From assembly GCA_946803585.1 (NCBI GenBank), contig CAMPEQ010000011.1, positions 806,001 to 870,000 on the forward strand: a stretch of 64,000 bases of DNA, in the 5' to 3' direction. Position numbers and translations under genes: made by a program. The stretch's first letter is position 1, and each line of letters starts with the position of its first letter. Under the pieces are notes generated by a model that made no database searches, was not told where the DNA came from, and saw only the letters and a list, made by a program, of their open reading frames with translations. This document shows positions 1-8,921 of this stretch, in pieces. Source of the DNA: an uncultured Actinomycetes bacterium. GTDB lineage: Bacteria > Actinomycetota > Actinomycetes > S36-B12 > UBA10799.

Positions 1-1
1 G

Positions 2-1339
2 GCCCTTGAGCTAGACCTCGTCCGAGACCGCATCAAGGTGGTCGCTGGTGAACTTGAGGCGATAGCTGTGCAGGCCAAAGAGCTACTTGAACAAGAGAAG
101 CTCATTGCAGCGCAGGCGCGCGACCTGGCTGCGCAAGCCGAGCAGTTGGTTCGCGATGCGGCTGTCCTGAGCCAACGTGCCGCTCAGCTGGCCAGGGAAG
201 CAGCTGTTCTGGTCGACGAGGCACGTGCCCTCGAGTCGGATGCAAAGAAACTGACCAAACAGGGCAACCAGTTGCAGGCCGCTGCCGAATCCCTCGAGGC
301 GCAGAAGGAAACTGCGGAACAGCAGAAGGAGATCGCGGAAAGGCTCCAACAGGAGTTGACTGCAGAGCTAACCCAAGCAGGAGGCGACCCGAGGGGAACC
401 GACACTCGAATTGTGGCGCTGCAGAATGCGCTTACCGCCACGCCCGGCGTCGCGTTGGTCTCGCCCCCCACGATCAACAGCAGCGGATCCGCCTACACCC
501 TGTCTGCGATACCGACGACTCAGCCTGCGGATCCGGCGACGGCAACGCTGGTCCAAACAGTGCGTGATGATGTTGTGCCCCCCACTGAAGGCGATGGGAC
601 AACCACCTACATCGGCGGTTCCACGGCGGCCAATGTCGACCTCGCAACCCAGATCACAAGCAAGCTGATCTTCGTAATCGGCGTGGTCCTCGTGCTTAGC
701 TTCGTGCTGATGCTTGTGGTGTTCCGGTCGCTGCTGGTGCCGCTACAAGCTGTGATTACGAACCTGGTTTGCGTGGGGATTTCCTTTGGCGTGCTGACTG
801 CGGTGTTCCAGTGGGGTTGGGGGCTGAGTCTCATCGATCTACCCAGTCCCAGCGGCAGTGTGCCGATCATTAGCTACGTCCCGCTGATGATGTTCGCCGC
901 GCTCTTCGGACTATCGATGGACTACCAGGTCTTCGCAATCTCGCATATTCAGAGCGAGAAGTTGGCGGGGGCGAGCGCTCGTGAGGCGGTCCGAACGGGT
1001 CTAGCCGCAAGTGGCCGGGTGATCGCTGCGGCCGCACTCATAATGATGTCGGTGTTTGGCAGCTTCATCATCAACCCCAACCCCGTCATTAAGCAGTTCG
1101 GCGTGGGGCTGACCGTCGCTGTGTTCTTTGCCGGCCTGATGACGCTTTGGATGACTCCGGCGCTGTTAGCGCTATTCGGCGAGGCGACGTGGCGCCTCCC
1201 GAGGTTCCTTGACCGAATAATGCCCCATATCTCGATTGAGGGAGCCCCTAGTCCGGACGCCGAATCGCCGAGAAATGATGCCAAAAAGGAGCCCACGGAA
1301 GTGGAGCCCTCGGACGGCCTTTCGATTCTTGAGAAGTAA
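2..1339 (+). CDS. MMPL family transporter, C-terminal part (5' end outside window)
   Basis: The frame is open from base 2 with no stop, so the gene starts before the window; the GTG at 38 is only an internal candidate. About the first 100 visible residues are a near-perfect coiled coil of the heptad xxAxxLx (about nine repeats). A small periplasmic porter-like segment follows (about residues 130-215), then five hydrophobic helices with the MMPL hallmark GLSMDYQVF and a cytoplasmic tail. This matches the second half of an RND/MMPL exporter: TM7 to porter domain 2 to TM8-12. MMPL proteins use the proton gradient to move lipids, glycolipids or siderophores across the membrane. The coiled coil lies where mycobacterial MmpL4/5 carry their periplasmic coiled-coil extension. 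The substrate is unknown. A lipid acyltransferase follows 51 bp downstream, which weakly suggests a lipid cargo. Confidence 0.88.
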   Translation, partial: ALELDLVRDRIKVVAGELEAIAVQAKELLEQEKLIAAQARDLAAQAEQLVRDAAVLSQRAAQLAREAAVLVDEARALESDAKKLTKQGNQLQAAAESLEAQKETAEQQKEIAERLQQELTAELTQAGGDPRGTDTRIVALQNALTATPGVALVSPPTINSSGSAYTLSAIPTTQPADPATATLVQTVRDDVVPPTEGDGTTTYIGGSTAANVDLATQITSKLIFVIGVVLVLSFVLMLVVFRSLLVPLQAVITNLVCVGISFGVLTAVFQWGWGLSLIDLPSPSGSVPIISYVPLMMFAALFGLSMDYQVFAISHIQSEKLAGASAREAVRTGLAASGRVIAAAALIMMSVFGSFIINPNPVIKQFGVGLTVAVFFAGLMTLWMTPALLALFGEATWRLPRFLDRIMPHISIEGAPSPDAESPRNDAKKEPTEVEPSDGLSILEK

Positions 1340-1390
1340 TCACTGAGACCGCAGCGACCCAAACTGGTGTCGGCAGGCTAGCCTTCGCCA

Positions 1391-2137
1391 ATGCGACAAG
1401 TTGGCTCGGTGATCTTCTGGCTGTGGGTGGTGTTGAGTTCAATCCCACTCTTCATCATTGCGGTTGTCCTGTGGGCTGTAACCGCCCCGTTCGATAAGCG
1501 TCGCCGCGCGCTGCACCTATTTACTTGCTTCTGGGCGTCGCTCTACACCTGGACCAACCCCATCTGGCGCGTGTCGATTACCGGTCGAGAGAACATCGAC
1601 CCGGATAAGACCTACGTGATGGTTGCCAACCATCTATCGCTACTCGACATCTTGGTGCTGTTCCGTCTCTTCCGTCAGTTCAAGTGGGTGTCCAAGGCGG
1701 AGATCTTTAAGGTGCCGGCAGTTGGGTGGAATATGAGCCTGAACCGCTACATCCCGCTAAAACGAGGCGACAAGGCGAGCATCAAGGAGATGATGAACGC
1801 GTGTGATCGCACGATCCGCGGTGGGTCCTCGATCATGATGTTTCCGGAGGGAACGCGCTCCAAGACCGGTGAGTTGCGGGACTTTAAGGCGGGTGCTTTC
1901 GACCTGGCGCGCTCGACCGACTCGCCGATCATTCCGATGGTGATCCACGGAACGCACGACGCGCTCCCCAAGTCCGGCTTTGTCCTACAAGGTCGTCACG
2001 CGATTTCGGTAACTGTACTGCCGGAAGTTCCCGTCGATGTGGTGGAGAGCATGAGCACTGCGGAACTGACTGCATACGTGAGAACCCTCATCGCTGATGA
2101 GATCACCCGCGAGGCAAACGAACGAGCAGCCAGCTAG
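1391..2137 (+). CDS. 1-acyl-sn-glycerol-3-phosphate acyltransferase family protein (PlsC-like)
   Basis: A 248-residue protein of the PlsC/LPLAT family, which transfers an acyl chain from acyl-CoA or acyl-ACP to a lysophospholipid on the inner face of the membrane. The catalytic NHxxxxD motif is seen as NHLSLLD at residues 80-86, and the glycerol-phosphate-binding block FPEGTRSK at about 151-158. A single hydrophobic helix at residues 7-32 anchors it. The length is usual for the family. It lies 51 bp after the MMPL gene on the same strand and may be co-transcribed. The exact acyl acceptor (lysophosphatidate or another lysolipid) cannot be read from sequence. Confidence 0.88.
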   Translation: MRQVGSVIFWLWVVLSSIPLFIIAVVLWAVTAPFDKRRRALHLFTCFWASLYTWTNPIWRVSITGRENIDPDKTYVMVANHLSLLDILVLFRLFRQFKWVSKAEIFKVPAVGWNMSLNRYIPLKRGDKASIKEMMNACDRTIRGGSSIMMFPEGTRSKTGELRDFKAGAFDLARSTDSPIIPMVIHGTHDALPKSGFVLQGRHAISVTVLPEVPVDVVESMSTAELTAYVRTLIADEITREANERAAS

Positions 2138-2166
2138 CAAACCAGGCTGTGCTCGGAGCGCGGCGG

Positions 2167-3882
2167 TTAGTCCGTTGCCCTCGACTGGCTGATCAGTGTC
2201 TGGTAACCGGCCGCTAGCTTGTCGAACGCGACCGATCCCCAGCCGCTGGCGGGGTCGTAGCCGGGCGCAGCAGTGCAGCATCCGGCTGAATAGAGATCAT
2301 TGGTCCCCTGGGTTACGTCACTGAATGGGCTCGTCGAGGCGTCAGCGGCCAGCTGGTAGAGCGTTGGATTGAGTTGGCCGAGTCTGCTGATGCTGGCCGT
2401 AGTGCTACCAGCGTCGCTGCCACTGCCACTTCCCGAAGCACCCGAGTTGATGGCGTTGAGAGTTACGGCGAGTGCGGCAGTGAACGCCGGAGCACTCGCA
2501 GAGGTGCCGCCGACGAGCTGCATCACGCAGCTACCGGAGGGCGTGCAGACCGGAATGGGCCCGAACTCGTTTGGCGAGGCGATCAGCGAGGTATCTGGAA
2601 CCAGGCGGCCGCCATCGAAAGACAACCCGGACTGATATGCCGGACGCGCAAGGGTACTTGCTGTCGTTCCACCGCCAGCCTGTTGACTTCCCGGCGTAGC
2701 GTTCCAGACAACCTCGTTCGCTGCGGTGAAGTCATCGTTGGTGAACTCTGTTCCGCCGATCCCTACCGCGTTCGGCGAGGATGCTGGGTATTGGGCCGCA
2801 AGGGCCTTGTCCGATGGTGCACAAGCCGATGAGCCGTCGTCCCCGGCCGCCGCAACGGTCGTCACGCCAGTTACCGCTGCAGACATCAGCAGCCACTCGC
2901 TAATCGACATTGCGGCTTCGTTGACGTCTGACTCGCAGAATCCGACGCTGGAGGAAATGAACTGCGGTCCGTCCGGAGCGTAGCTTGCATCGACGGCGGC
3001 AGCGAGGGGGAAGACCACCGGCGAGTACGGGTTGAACTGGTAAGTGTCGATTCCCGATAGCCGCGGGGCCATCGTGCTCGCGGCGACGATGTCCAAGGTG
3101 GTCTCTTCCGCGACTGGGCCAAAGACCGCGGCTGGCGACTTGTCCACCTCATGATTGGTCACTGGCGGCAGCTGGGTCTTGTGGCATTTTCCGTAGAGAC
3201 TCAATGCCTTCGCCGAGTATTGGTCGATCTCCAGCATTGCGATGCGCATCCCCTCCCCACCCTTGCCGGTCTTGGCAATGGGATCCAACCCGTAGAAGGA
3301 GTTGAGACGTTTGGCCAGGTCACTTTCTGGCGGGCACTGTGGGTCCGACGAGGATTCGGGTGCCTCAGATGGGGCGGACTCGGCCACCTGAAAGGTGAGT
3401 CCGGCGATGTCCTGGACGTAATGGGTGAGCGAATCAGGAACACGTACTGGCCGGGCAGGTTGGGCGACAGTGGCAGAACCCTGGACCACATCGACCATTT
3501 GCTCGCCGAACAGCGTCTCGATTTCCGGCGGGGTCATCGAGCCAACAAGAATGGCGCCTGAGCCGTCCACTGCTCCAGTGAAGCCAGCCTTCTCGATGAC
3601 CTCAAGAACGGTTGAAACGTTCTCACTCGGAGCCCCAAACTGACTCTGCAGCGACTGCTGATCGAGCCACTGGAGGTAGGTCGCCGACGACGGTGTCGAG
3701 CGATCTGCGACGGCGGTCGCGAGGCCGGACTGATCGCGTTTGAGCCCGAACGCGACCGGGATCTCCTGGTTAGGGTCGGTTGGTGTCCCGGAAAGCCCTG
3801 AACTGCACCCAGCGGTGGCAAGCAGTACAGCAGTAGTGATTCCAATGGATACGGCCGCAGTAATACGTCGGGTAGGTCTCAC
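2167..3882 (-). CDS. S53 family (sedolisin) serine-carboxyl peptidase, probable lipoprotein
   Basis: A 571-residue exported acid-type protease. The N-terminus is basic, then hydrophobic, ending in TAGC with Cys26 as the likely lipidation site, though the lipobox is imperfect. A pro-kumamolisin-like propeptide spans about residues 40-165. The catalytic domain keeps the sedolisin triad: Glu260 and Asp264 in EETTLD, and Ser461 in GGTSASAP. The oxyanion aspartate is expected in AAGDDG, near residue 348. The C-terminal SDVTQGTND...GYDPASGWG pattern is the family calcium site. The enzyme therefore looks complete and active. It stands alone between a convergent acyltransferase and a divergent DUF805 gene. 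The substrate and the purpose of a surface-held sedolisin are unknown. Confidence 0.92.
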   Translation of the reverse strand: MRPTRRITAAVSIGITTAVLLATAGCSSGLSGTPTDPNQEIPVAFGLKRDQSGLATAVADRSTPSSATYLQWLDQQSLQSQFGAPSENVSTVLEVIEKAGFTGAVDGSGAILVGSMTPPEIETLFGEQMVDVVQGSATVAQPARPVRVPDSLTHYVQDIAGLTFQVAESAPSEAPESSSDPQCPPESDLAKRLNSFYGLDPIAKTGKGGEGMRIAMLEIDQYSAKALSLYGKCHKTQLPPVTNHEVDKSPAAVFGPVAEETTLDIVAASTMAPRLSGIDTYQFNPYSPVVFPLAAAVDASYAPDGPQFISSSVGFCESDVNEAAMSISEWLLMSAAVTGVTTVAAAGDDGSSACAPSDKALAAQYPASSPNAVGIGGTEFTNDDFTAANEVVWNATPGSQQAGGGTTASTLARPAYQSGLSFDGGRLVPDTSLIASPNEFGPIPVCTPSGSCVMQLVGGTSASAPAFTAALAVTLNAINSGASGSGSGSDAGSTTASISRLGQLNPTLYQLAADASTSPFSDVTQGTNDLYSAGCCTAAPGYDPASGWGSVAFDKLAAGYQTLISQSRATD

Positions 3883-4009
3883 TTTCGCGAGTCTATGGCG
3901 TTGCCTGGTTCCATGCAGCGCTCATCGGGTTGGCCCAGGTTGCAAAGGACTACACGACTGGGCGAGCATCGAATAACACGGATGGAAGAACGACCAGAGG
4001 GCGGATGTC

Positions 4010-4453
4010 ATGGGATTCGGTCAGTCAGTTTCAAGTTGCTTCTCGAAGTACGCGACGTTCGCTGGGCGGGCATCGAGAAGTGAGTTCTGGTGGTTTCTCG
4101 TCTTCGTCATTATCGGTTCGCTCATCACCCAGTTCCTCGACGGCGTGATTGGAACGACCTACACGTTTAGCGAAGTGGGTACCGATTCGAGCTACTTCGT
4201 CACCAACCAAGTCGGTTGGATCAATATGCTCTTCTCGCTCATCGTTCTGCTGCCCGGTATCTCAGTGGCAGTTCGGCGACTTCACGACACCGACAAGTCC
4301 GGTTGGTGGTGGTGGCTCGGCTTCCTATGCTTCATCGGCTGGATCGTGCTGTTCATCTTCTACGTCACGGACTCAGGACCGGACAATCGCTTCGGAGTCA
4401 ATCCCAAAGGCGAGCACATTCCGTCTCCGGGGATACCCCCGACTGCCACGTAG
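4010..4453 (+). CDS. DUF805 family membrane protein
   Basis: A 147-residue integral membrane protein. The N-terminal FAGRASRSEFWWF block is the hallmark of DUF805. Hydrophobic segments follow near residues 28-45, 72-88 and 100-122, with the conserved RRLHDTDKSGWWWW stretch between the last two and a short hydrophilic tail containing NRFG. The function of DUF805 proteins is not established. It is transcribed divergently from the S53 peptidase across a 127 bp gap. The ATG at 4010 is preceded by a purine-rich stretch (GAGGGCGGA) that could serve as ribosome-binding site. Confidence 0.85.
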   Translation: MGFGQSVSSCFSKYATFAGRASRSEFWWFLVFVIIGSLITQFLDGVIGTTYTFSEVGTDSSYFVTNQVGWINMLFSLIVLLPGISVAVRRLHDTDKSGWWWWLGFLCFIGWIVLFIFYVTDSGPDNRFGVNPKGEHIPSPGIPPTAT

Positions 4454-4507
4454 CTGCTACCCGGCGACGCATTGCGCGTAGCGACTGTTGGGGGTGTGCG
4501 CTGCTTG

Positions 4508-4999
4508 CTACTGCTCGACTCCGGTTGCCGTGTTGTAGGCAGCGACGCAATCGGTGTCGAACGCGGTCAGATTCGTCTGTAACTCCGCAATGGCTTTGTC
4601 GAGGGCCTTCTGCGACTTGTCGAGCTCGGCCGCCGCGATTGCCTCAACCGATGCCGTCACGGACTTTGACAGGACGATGCAGGTCTCGGCGATCGGCTTG
4701 AGTTCCTCGGGAAGGAACGCCACGGCCGCTTCCATCTCTTTGAAGTTCTGCTCTACCTCGGGGCGCGCATTGGTCACGGCGGTGGCCAGTGCCTCACCGG
4801 AGCCAGCCTGTGCGACCGCAGTCATCGTGACCTGGAACTCGTTGAGGGGCTCAGTGAAGTTGTTGCTACGAACCGAGTCGGTTGCGCAGGCAGTGGCAGC
4901 GAGGGAGACCAACCCAAGGGTCGCTGCGGCGAGGGCGGCCCGGCGGCCGAGGCGCGTGCGGACTGCTGCCGTGCGAGTGGCTGTGCCTGGTGCGATCAT
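4508..4999 (-). CDS. putative small lipoprotein of unknown function
   Basis: 163 residues. An Arg-rich start (to about residue 20) is followed by an Ala/Leu hydrophobic core ending in LAATACA, so Cys38 is a plausible lipidation site. The rest is soluble, mostly helical and acidic, without a domain I recognise. The only Shine-Dalgarno-like GAGGAG abuts the ATG at 4999 with no spacer, so the real start may differ by a few codons or use another mechanism. It converges with the DUF805 gene and is divergent from the acyl-CoA dehydrogenase. The coding call rests on the intact export signal. Confidence 0.65.
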   Translation of the reverse strand: MIAPGTATRTAAVRTRLGRRAALAAATLGLVSLAATACATDSVRSNNFTEPLNEFQVTMTAVAQAGSGEALATAVTNARPEVEQNFKEMEAAVAFLPEELKPIAETCIVLSKSVTASVEAIAAAELDKSQKALDKAIAELQTNLTAFDTDCVAAYNTATGVEQ

Positions 5000-5125
5000 C
5001 TCCTCAGTCTAGGACTGCCAGATCACCGGTTGGGCGACTGTCGGCTGCGCGAGTTTGCAACCCTTCGCGGGTAACTCCAAGATGAGTTGAGACTGAACGC
5101 GACTGAATGCGGAGGAAGCGCTGAG

Positions 5126-6313
5126 ATGGCAACGACAGATGTGGGTCGATCCAGAGGAACCGACTACTTCTTGATTAGGGAGCAGTTGACCGACGAGGAG
5201 ATCGACTATCTCGATCGGACGAGGCACTTCGTCGACGAGGAAGTGCTGCCAGTGATTGGCGGTTACTGGGAAAGCCACGAGGTCCCCTACCCGCTTATCA
5301 AGCGCCTTCCCGAACTCGGACTAATTGGCGACGGGATGCATGGATACGGGCTGGCCGATATGAGCCCGATTGCTGCGGGGTTGGTCCACATGGAACTGCA
5401 CCGTGGCGACGCGAGCTTGGGTACCTTCCTGGGAGTGCACTGCGGACTAGCGATGCGCTCCATCTACCTACTTGGCTCCGAAGAGCAAAAAGAGCGGTTC
5501 CTCCCCGCGATGGCCAAGGTCGACAAGATCGGGGCATTCGGTCTCACCGAGCCAAAACACGGCTCCGATTCGGTTGCGCTGGAAACCACCGCACGCCGGG
5601 ACGGCGACGACTGGATTCTCGACGGCGAGAAGACCTGGATTGGCAACGGCAGTATCGCCGATGTCGTTGTTGTCTGGGCCCGTGATGTTGACGATCACCA
5701 GGTCAAAGGGTTCCTCTTGGAGAAGGGCACGGAAGGATTCTCTGCCGAGGTGATTGAGGGCAAGGTGGCGCTGCGCGGAGTGTGGAATGCCCACCTCACA
5801 TTCGACGGGGCACGGGTGTCCGAAGCGAATCGGCTACCCGGCGCTCGCTCGTTTGCTGACACCGCCCGAGTCCTGGAAGCGACCCGCAACGTCGTGGCCT
5901 GGGCGGCCTTGGGACACGCTGTCGCCGCCTACGAGATCGCCATGAACTATGCCCTGGAACGCACGCAGTTCGGCAAGCAGATCGCCGGCTTCCAACTCAT
6001 CCAGGAGAAGCTTGTCACCATGCTCGGGGATGTCACCGCAATGCAGCTCTACTGCCTGCGCCTCGGCCGACTCATCGAGCAGAACGAGTTGACTGACACG
6101 ATCGCGGCACTCGCGAAACTCCACAACACCGTGAAGGCGCGAAACACGTGCCGCCTTGGCCGCGAGATCTTGGGCGGCAACGGGATCCTGTTGGACTACC
6201 ACGTCGTGCGCCATATGGCAGATATCGAGGCGCTCTACACCTACGAGGGAACAGCCGATATTCAGACGCTCATCGTCGGCCGCGACATCACGGGTCTTAG
6301 CGCATTCATCTAA
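5126..6313 (+). CDS. acyl-CoA dehydrogenase, glutaryl-CoA dehydrogenase-like
   Basis: The ATG at 5126 is chosen because GGAGGA lies 9 bp upstream; a TTG at 5087 would only add a poor N-terminus. The 395-residue product is an FAD-dependent acyl-CoA dehydrogenase. It has the flavin/substrate signature GAFGLTEPKHGSD (about residue 135), the second signature with ERTQFGKQIAGFQ, and the C-terminal TYEGTADIQTLIVGR block, whose glutamate (about 373) is the expected catalytic base. The LTEP...GSD and YEGT...GR pair is typical of glutaryl-CoA dehydrogenases, which convert glutaryl-CoA to crotonyl-CoA in lysine/tryptophan breakdown. No pathway partner lies nearby, so the substrate is inferred only. A strong hairpin follows the stop codon. 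Confidence 0.88.
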   Translation: MATTDVGRSRGTDYFLIREQLTDEEIDYLDRTRHFVDEEVLPVIGGYWESHEVPYPLIKRLPELGLIGDGMHGYGLADMSPIAAGLVHMELHRGDASLGTFLGVHCGLAMRSIYLLGSEEQKERFLPAMAKVDKIGAFGLTEPKHGSDSVALETTARRDGDDWILDGEKTWIGNGSIADVVVVWARDVDDHQVKGFLLEKGTEGFSAEVIEGKVALRGVWNAHLTFDGARVSEANRLPGARSFADTARVLEATRNVVAWAALGHAVAAYEIAMNYALERTQFGKQIAGFQLIQEKLVTMLGDVTAMQLYCLRLGRLIEQNELTDTIAALAKLHNTVKARNTCRLGREILGGNGILLDYHVVRHMADIEALYTYEGTADIQTLIVGRDITGLSAFI

Positions 6314-6318
6314 CGGGG

Positions 6319-6350
6319 TGCGCCGGATGCCGCGGTGGTTATCCGGCGCA
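6319..6350 (+). terminator. hairpin after acyl-CoA dehydrogenase, probable terminator
   Basis: Perfect 10-bp inverted repeat TGCGCCGGAT / ATCCGGCGCA with a 12-nt loop, starting 5 bp after the upstream stop codon and ending 14 bp before the dcd ATG. There is no T-run, which is common in actinobacterial terminators. It could alternatively act in the dcd leader. Confidence 0.6.
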
Positions 6351-6364
6351 GGTAACCTCGCACC

Positions 6365-6943
6365 ATGATTCTGTCTGACGGGACGATTCGCCGACTCCTC
6401 GCTGAGGGTCGACTGATCCTTGATCCATTGGAACCACAGCAGGTTCAACCTGCCAGTGTGGACGTTCGACTTGGTTCTGAGTTCCTCGTCTTCCGGAACC
6501 ACACGTGCGAGGTGATTGATCCGTTCGATAAGCCCGCGGACCTGATGGAGTCAGTGCAGGTCGCCGACGGTGAGGCGTTCATCCTGCATCCGGGCGAGTT
6601 TGTCCTCGGTACGACGCTAGAAGCCATCGGACTTCCCGATGACATCGTTGCTCGCGTCGAGGGCAAGTCCTCGCTCGGTCGCCTTGGTTTGCTGATTCAT
6701 GCCACGGCCGGCTTTGTCGATCCCGGCTGGAAGCGCGGCCAGATCACGCTTGAGTTGTCGAACGTTGCGACCCTGCCGATCAAACTCTGGCCGGGGATGA
6801 AGATTGGTCAGCTGTCGTTTCACACCCTCGATGCTCCGGCTGAGCGGCCGTATGGACATCCGGAGCTCAACTCCAAGTACGTCGGGCAGTCTGGGCCGGT
6901 GGCCTCGCAGTATCAGCGCAATAAGAGCTCCGCGAGCTCGTAG
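6365..6943 (+). CDS. dcd: dCTP deaminase (probably dUMP-forming)
   Basis: 192 residues, close to the usual length. The protein has the Dcd/dUTPase fold signatures: [11 protein letters not shown] at the start, [12 protein letters not shown] near residue 97, [11 protein letters not shown], and ITLELSN with the catalytic glutamate near 128. The enzyme deaminates dCTP in thymidylate synthesis. Actinobacterial members I know of (M. tuberculosis Rv0321) are bifunctional and hydrolyse the product to dUMP, which is likely here but not proven by sequence reading. ATG start at 6365. It probably has its own promoter downstream of the preceding hairpin. Confidence 0.95.
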   Translation: MILSDGTIRRLLAEGRLILDPLEPQQVQPASVDVRLGSEFLVFRNHTCEVIDPFDKPADLMESVQVADGEAFILHPGEFVLGTTLEAIGLPDDIVARVEGKSSLGRLGLLIHATAGFVDPGWKRGQITLELSNVATLPIKLWPGMKIGQLSFHTLDAPAERPYGHPELNSKYVGQSGPVASQYQRNKSSASS

Positions 6944-6947
6944 CCCC

Positions 6948-7043
6948 GTGACCAGACAGCAGCGTTCGCGGCTGGCAGTGTTCACTGCGATGGCGTTGTT
7001 GGTCGGGGTGGGCACGTTGTTCGCGTTCTTGAGCACGCGCTAG
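6948..7043 (+). CDS. possible 31-residue single-span membrane peptide
   Basis: A GTG at 6948, 4 bp after the dcd stop, opens a 31-codon frame with a basic N-terminus (TRQQRSR), one hydrophobic helix rich in Ala/Leu/Val/Phe, and a short polar end. This layout resembles many bona fide small membrane proteins, and the position suggests translation coupled to dcd. There is no clear ribosome-binding site and I recognise no family, so it may be chance. Confidence 0.3.
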   Translation: MTRQQRSRLAVFTAMALLVGVGTLFAFLSTR

Positions 7044-7172
7044 CTGTCTCACGAAGTTCTCGCCGTGGTGTTGAGCCATCAACCTCGGTAGGCTGAGCGG
7101 ACGGTTGGCGGCTATGCACTTTCGCAGGAACGTGCGCGGTACCTGACGGAATCTTCAACTCAAGGAGTCGCC

Positions 7173-8915
7173 GTGGTAGCGCCGACCCGCACCCGTTGGC
7201 AAGCCCCGGTCGAGTACCTAGCTACTGGAGTTCTGACATTCGTCCTCGTCGCTTTGATAGCTCAACCGTGGAGCGCAGGAACCGGGGTTTTCTCACTTGG
7301 CGGCGACGACCTTTGGTTGCAGGCCTCAGCTCAGGTCGCCACGAGCGTGGGCCCGTTTGGAATCGATCCGAACCTAGGGTGGCCAAGCGGCTATGCCCTG
7401 TGGAGCGTTCCGCAACTGGGGATCTTGTTGGGCTTCATCCTGTGGTTGTTCGGCGCCGTCTTTGGTGTGGGTTCGGCTGCTGCGGTGCTGTGGAGCGTCG
7501 CGGTAGTCGGGGGACTATCAGCGATGGCGAGTCTGTTTCTGTTTCGCTCGGTCATCCCCTCAGTTCCCATAACATTTGCCCTACCGCTGGCAGTCGCCCT
7601 CGGTGGATCTCCGGCCGCTCTGGTCATGGTCGGTCACATGAACGTGGCGGCGTGGTTCCTCGTTCCGTTGTTGATCGGTATCGCCTTCCGAATGTACGGA
7701 TGCGACCGTCGGGAGCGGATCATCTGGGCGGCGACCGCCTTCGTGGCCGTAGCAGTTGCTCCGCTTTGGTGGGTGATTGTTTTCTTGCTGTTCATAGGGC
7801 TCATTACCGCTGTCGGATTGATCGTCCGTGATTGGGATGCAGTTCGAGATCGGCTCGTTCTGGTCGGTGCGTTGGTGGCTGGTTTGGTTGTTCAGATCAT
7901 TCTCTTCCGAAGCTATCCGAATCTCTCCGGATCGGAATCTAGGGGACGATGGGATTCCAACCTCTTTGGCGGTAACCTCACCGACTTCCTGTTGGCTTCT
8001 CCACTCGCCAATGAGTACGTACTGCCATTCAATGATCTGGTGCTTGGCGCAAGTCGAGAGTTCCGCCCAGTAGGGATAATCGGGGCCGCGCTGGGATTGG
8101 TACTAGTCGTCATGGTTCTGCTCGGAGCGGCAGTCACGAAGCTCTTTCCCACGGAGGCTAGTAGCACTATCTCGACCTTGACCCAGTGGTCCGCAATCGT
8201 CGTCTTGTTCTTCCTAACAGGTGGCTTCGGCAACCTGCAGAGTGCAGCCGCGATAGTGCTGGGCGGAGGGTCACCTGCGCGGGCTTGGTCGCGACTCGGG
8301 ATCATCGTTGCGCTGTTGGGCGCCACCTGGCTACTTATCGCGCTTACCCGCTGGCGGGAGGCGCGCGGGCCAGCGGGAATCGGCGCGGGTTCCGTCACGC
8401 TTCTAGGTGTAGTAGGCGCGGCCGTTGTAGTAGGCGTCTACTTCGTTGATGCACGCCAGATCAACAATATGGCGGGGGTTAGCCGGGTGGTCGCTCAAGA
8501 TGAGTTCGCAGAATACGAAGCGGTCGAGTTTCTGCGAGACACCCAGAACGAACCTTGCCTCGTTCTGCAATTGCCGGTCACCGATGGTCTCCTGCCCCGG
8601 ACGCCGCAGGAAGCATTGGATAATCCGCAGTACTACTACCGTGGCTATGTCCCATACCTGATTGCACCGGATTTCACCTGGACGTATGGGGCGGTCGCTC
8701 CCTCCGCAATTGCCCAGCTCGACGGGATCGCTGATTCATCCATGGGGCGCAACGATCCCTCCCTGCGGCCCTTTTGCGCTGTCATGTACGACAGGCAGGC
8801 GGGCGCGGAACTGCGGGAAGAAGGTGAGCCGCTTCCAGGCAGCGATGTCAGCACTTTGGGCCAGCCCGACTTTAGCGGCGAACGCTTTGACGTATTCCTG
8901 CTGCCGCGCGAATGA
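7173..8915 (+). CDS. large polytopic membrane protein, possible GT-C-type glycosyltransferase
   Basis: 580 residues. The GTG at 7173 has CAAGGAG about 6 bp upstream. The first helix (about residues 14-32) is followed by an extracytoplasmic loop containing GGDDLWLQ, then about ten further hydrophobic segments to about residue 420. The C-terminal soluble part (about 430-580) contains PCLVLQLP and a Tyr-rich block. An acidic pair just after the first membrane helix and a periplasmic C-terminal domain are the usual layout of GT-C lipid-linked-sugar glycosyltransferases. I see no motif that fixes a family. The neighbouring GT2 and methyltransferase on the opposite strand support a role in surface glycan assembly. 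Function is inferred. Confidence 0.6.
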   Translation: MVAPTRTRWQAPVEYLATGVLTFVLVALIAQPWSAGTGVFSLGGDDLWLQASAQVATSVGPFGIDPNLGWPSGYALWSVPQLGILLGFILWLFGAVFGVGSAAAVLWSVAVVGGLSAMASLFLFRSVIPSVPITFALPLAVALGGSPAALVMVGHMNVAAWFLVPLLIGIAFRMYGCDRRERIIWAATAFVAVAVAPLWWVIVFLLFIGLITAVGLIVRDWDAVRDRLVLVGALVAGLVVQIILFRSYPNLSGSESRGRWDSNLFGGNLTDFLLASPLANEYVLPFNDLVLGASREFRPVGIIGAALGLVLVVMVLLGAAVTKLFPTEASSTISTLTQWSAIVVLFFLTGGFGNLQSAAAIVLGGGSPARAWSRLGIIVALLGATWLLIALTRWREARGPAGIGAGSVTLLGVVGAAVVVGVYFVDARQINNMAGVSRVVAQDEFAEYEAVEFLRDTQNEPCLVLQLPVTDGLLPRTPQEALDNPQYYYRGYVPYLIAPDFTWTYGAVAPSAIAQLDGIADSSMGRNDPSLRPFCAVMYDRQAGAELREEGEPLPGSDVSTLGQPDFSGERFDVFLLPRE

Positions 8916-8921
8916 AGCTGG

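Noticed and set aside
38-1339. MMPL gene as a truncated pseudogene starting at 38
   Set aside because: The frame is open to the window edge, so the missing part simply lies outside; no sign of decay in the visible part.
5834-6502. 222-codon frame antisense to the acyl-CoA dehydrogenase and dcd
   Set aside because: Spans two well-supported genes and the hairpin between them; no recognisable domain.
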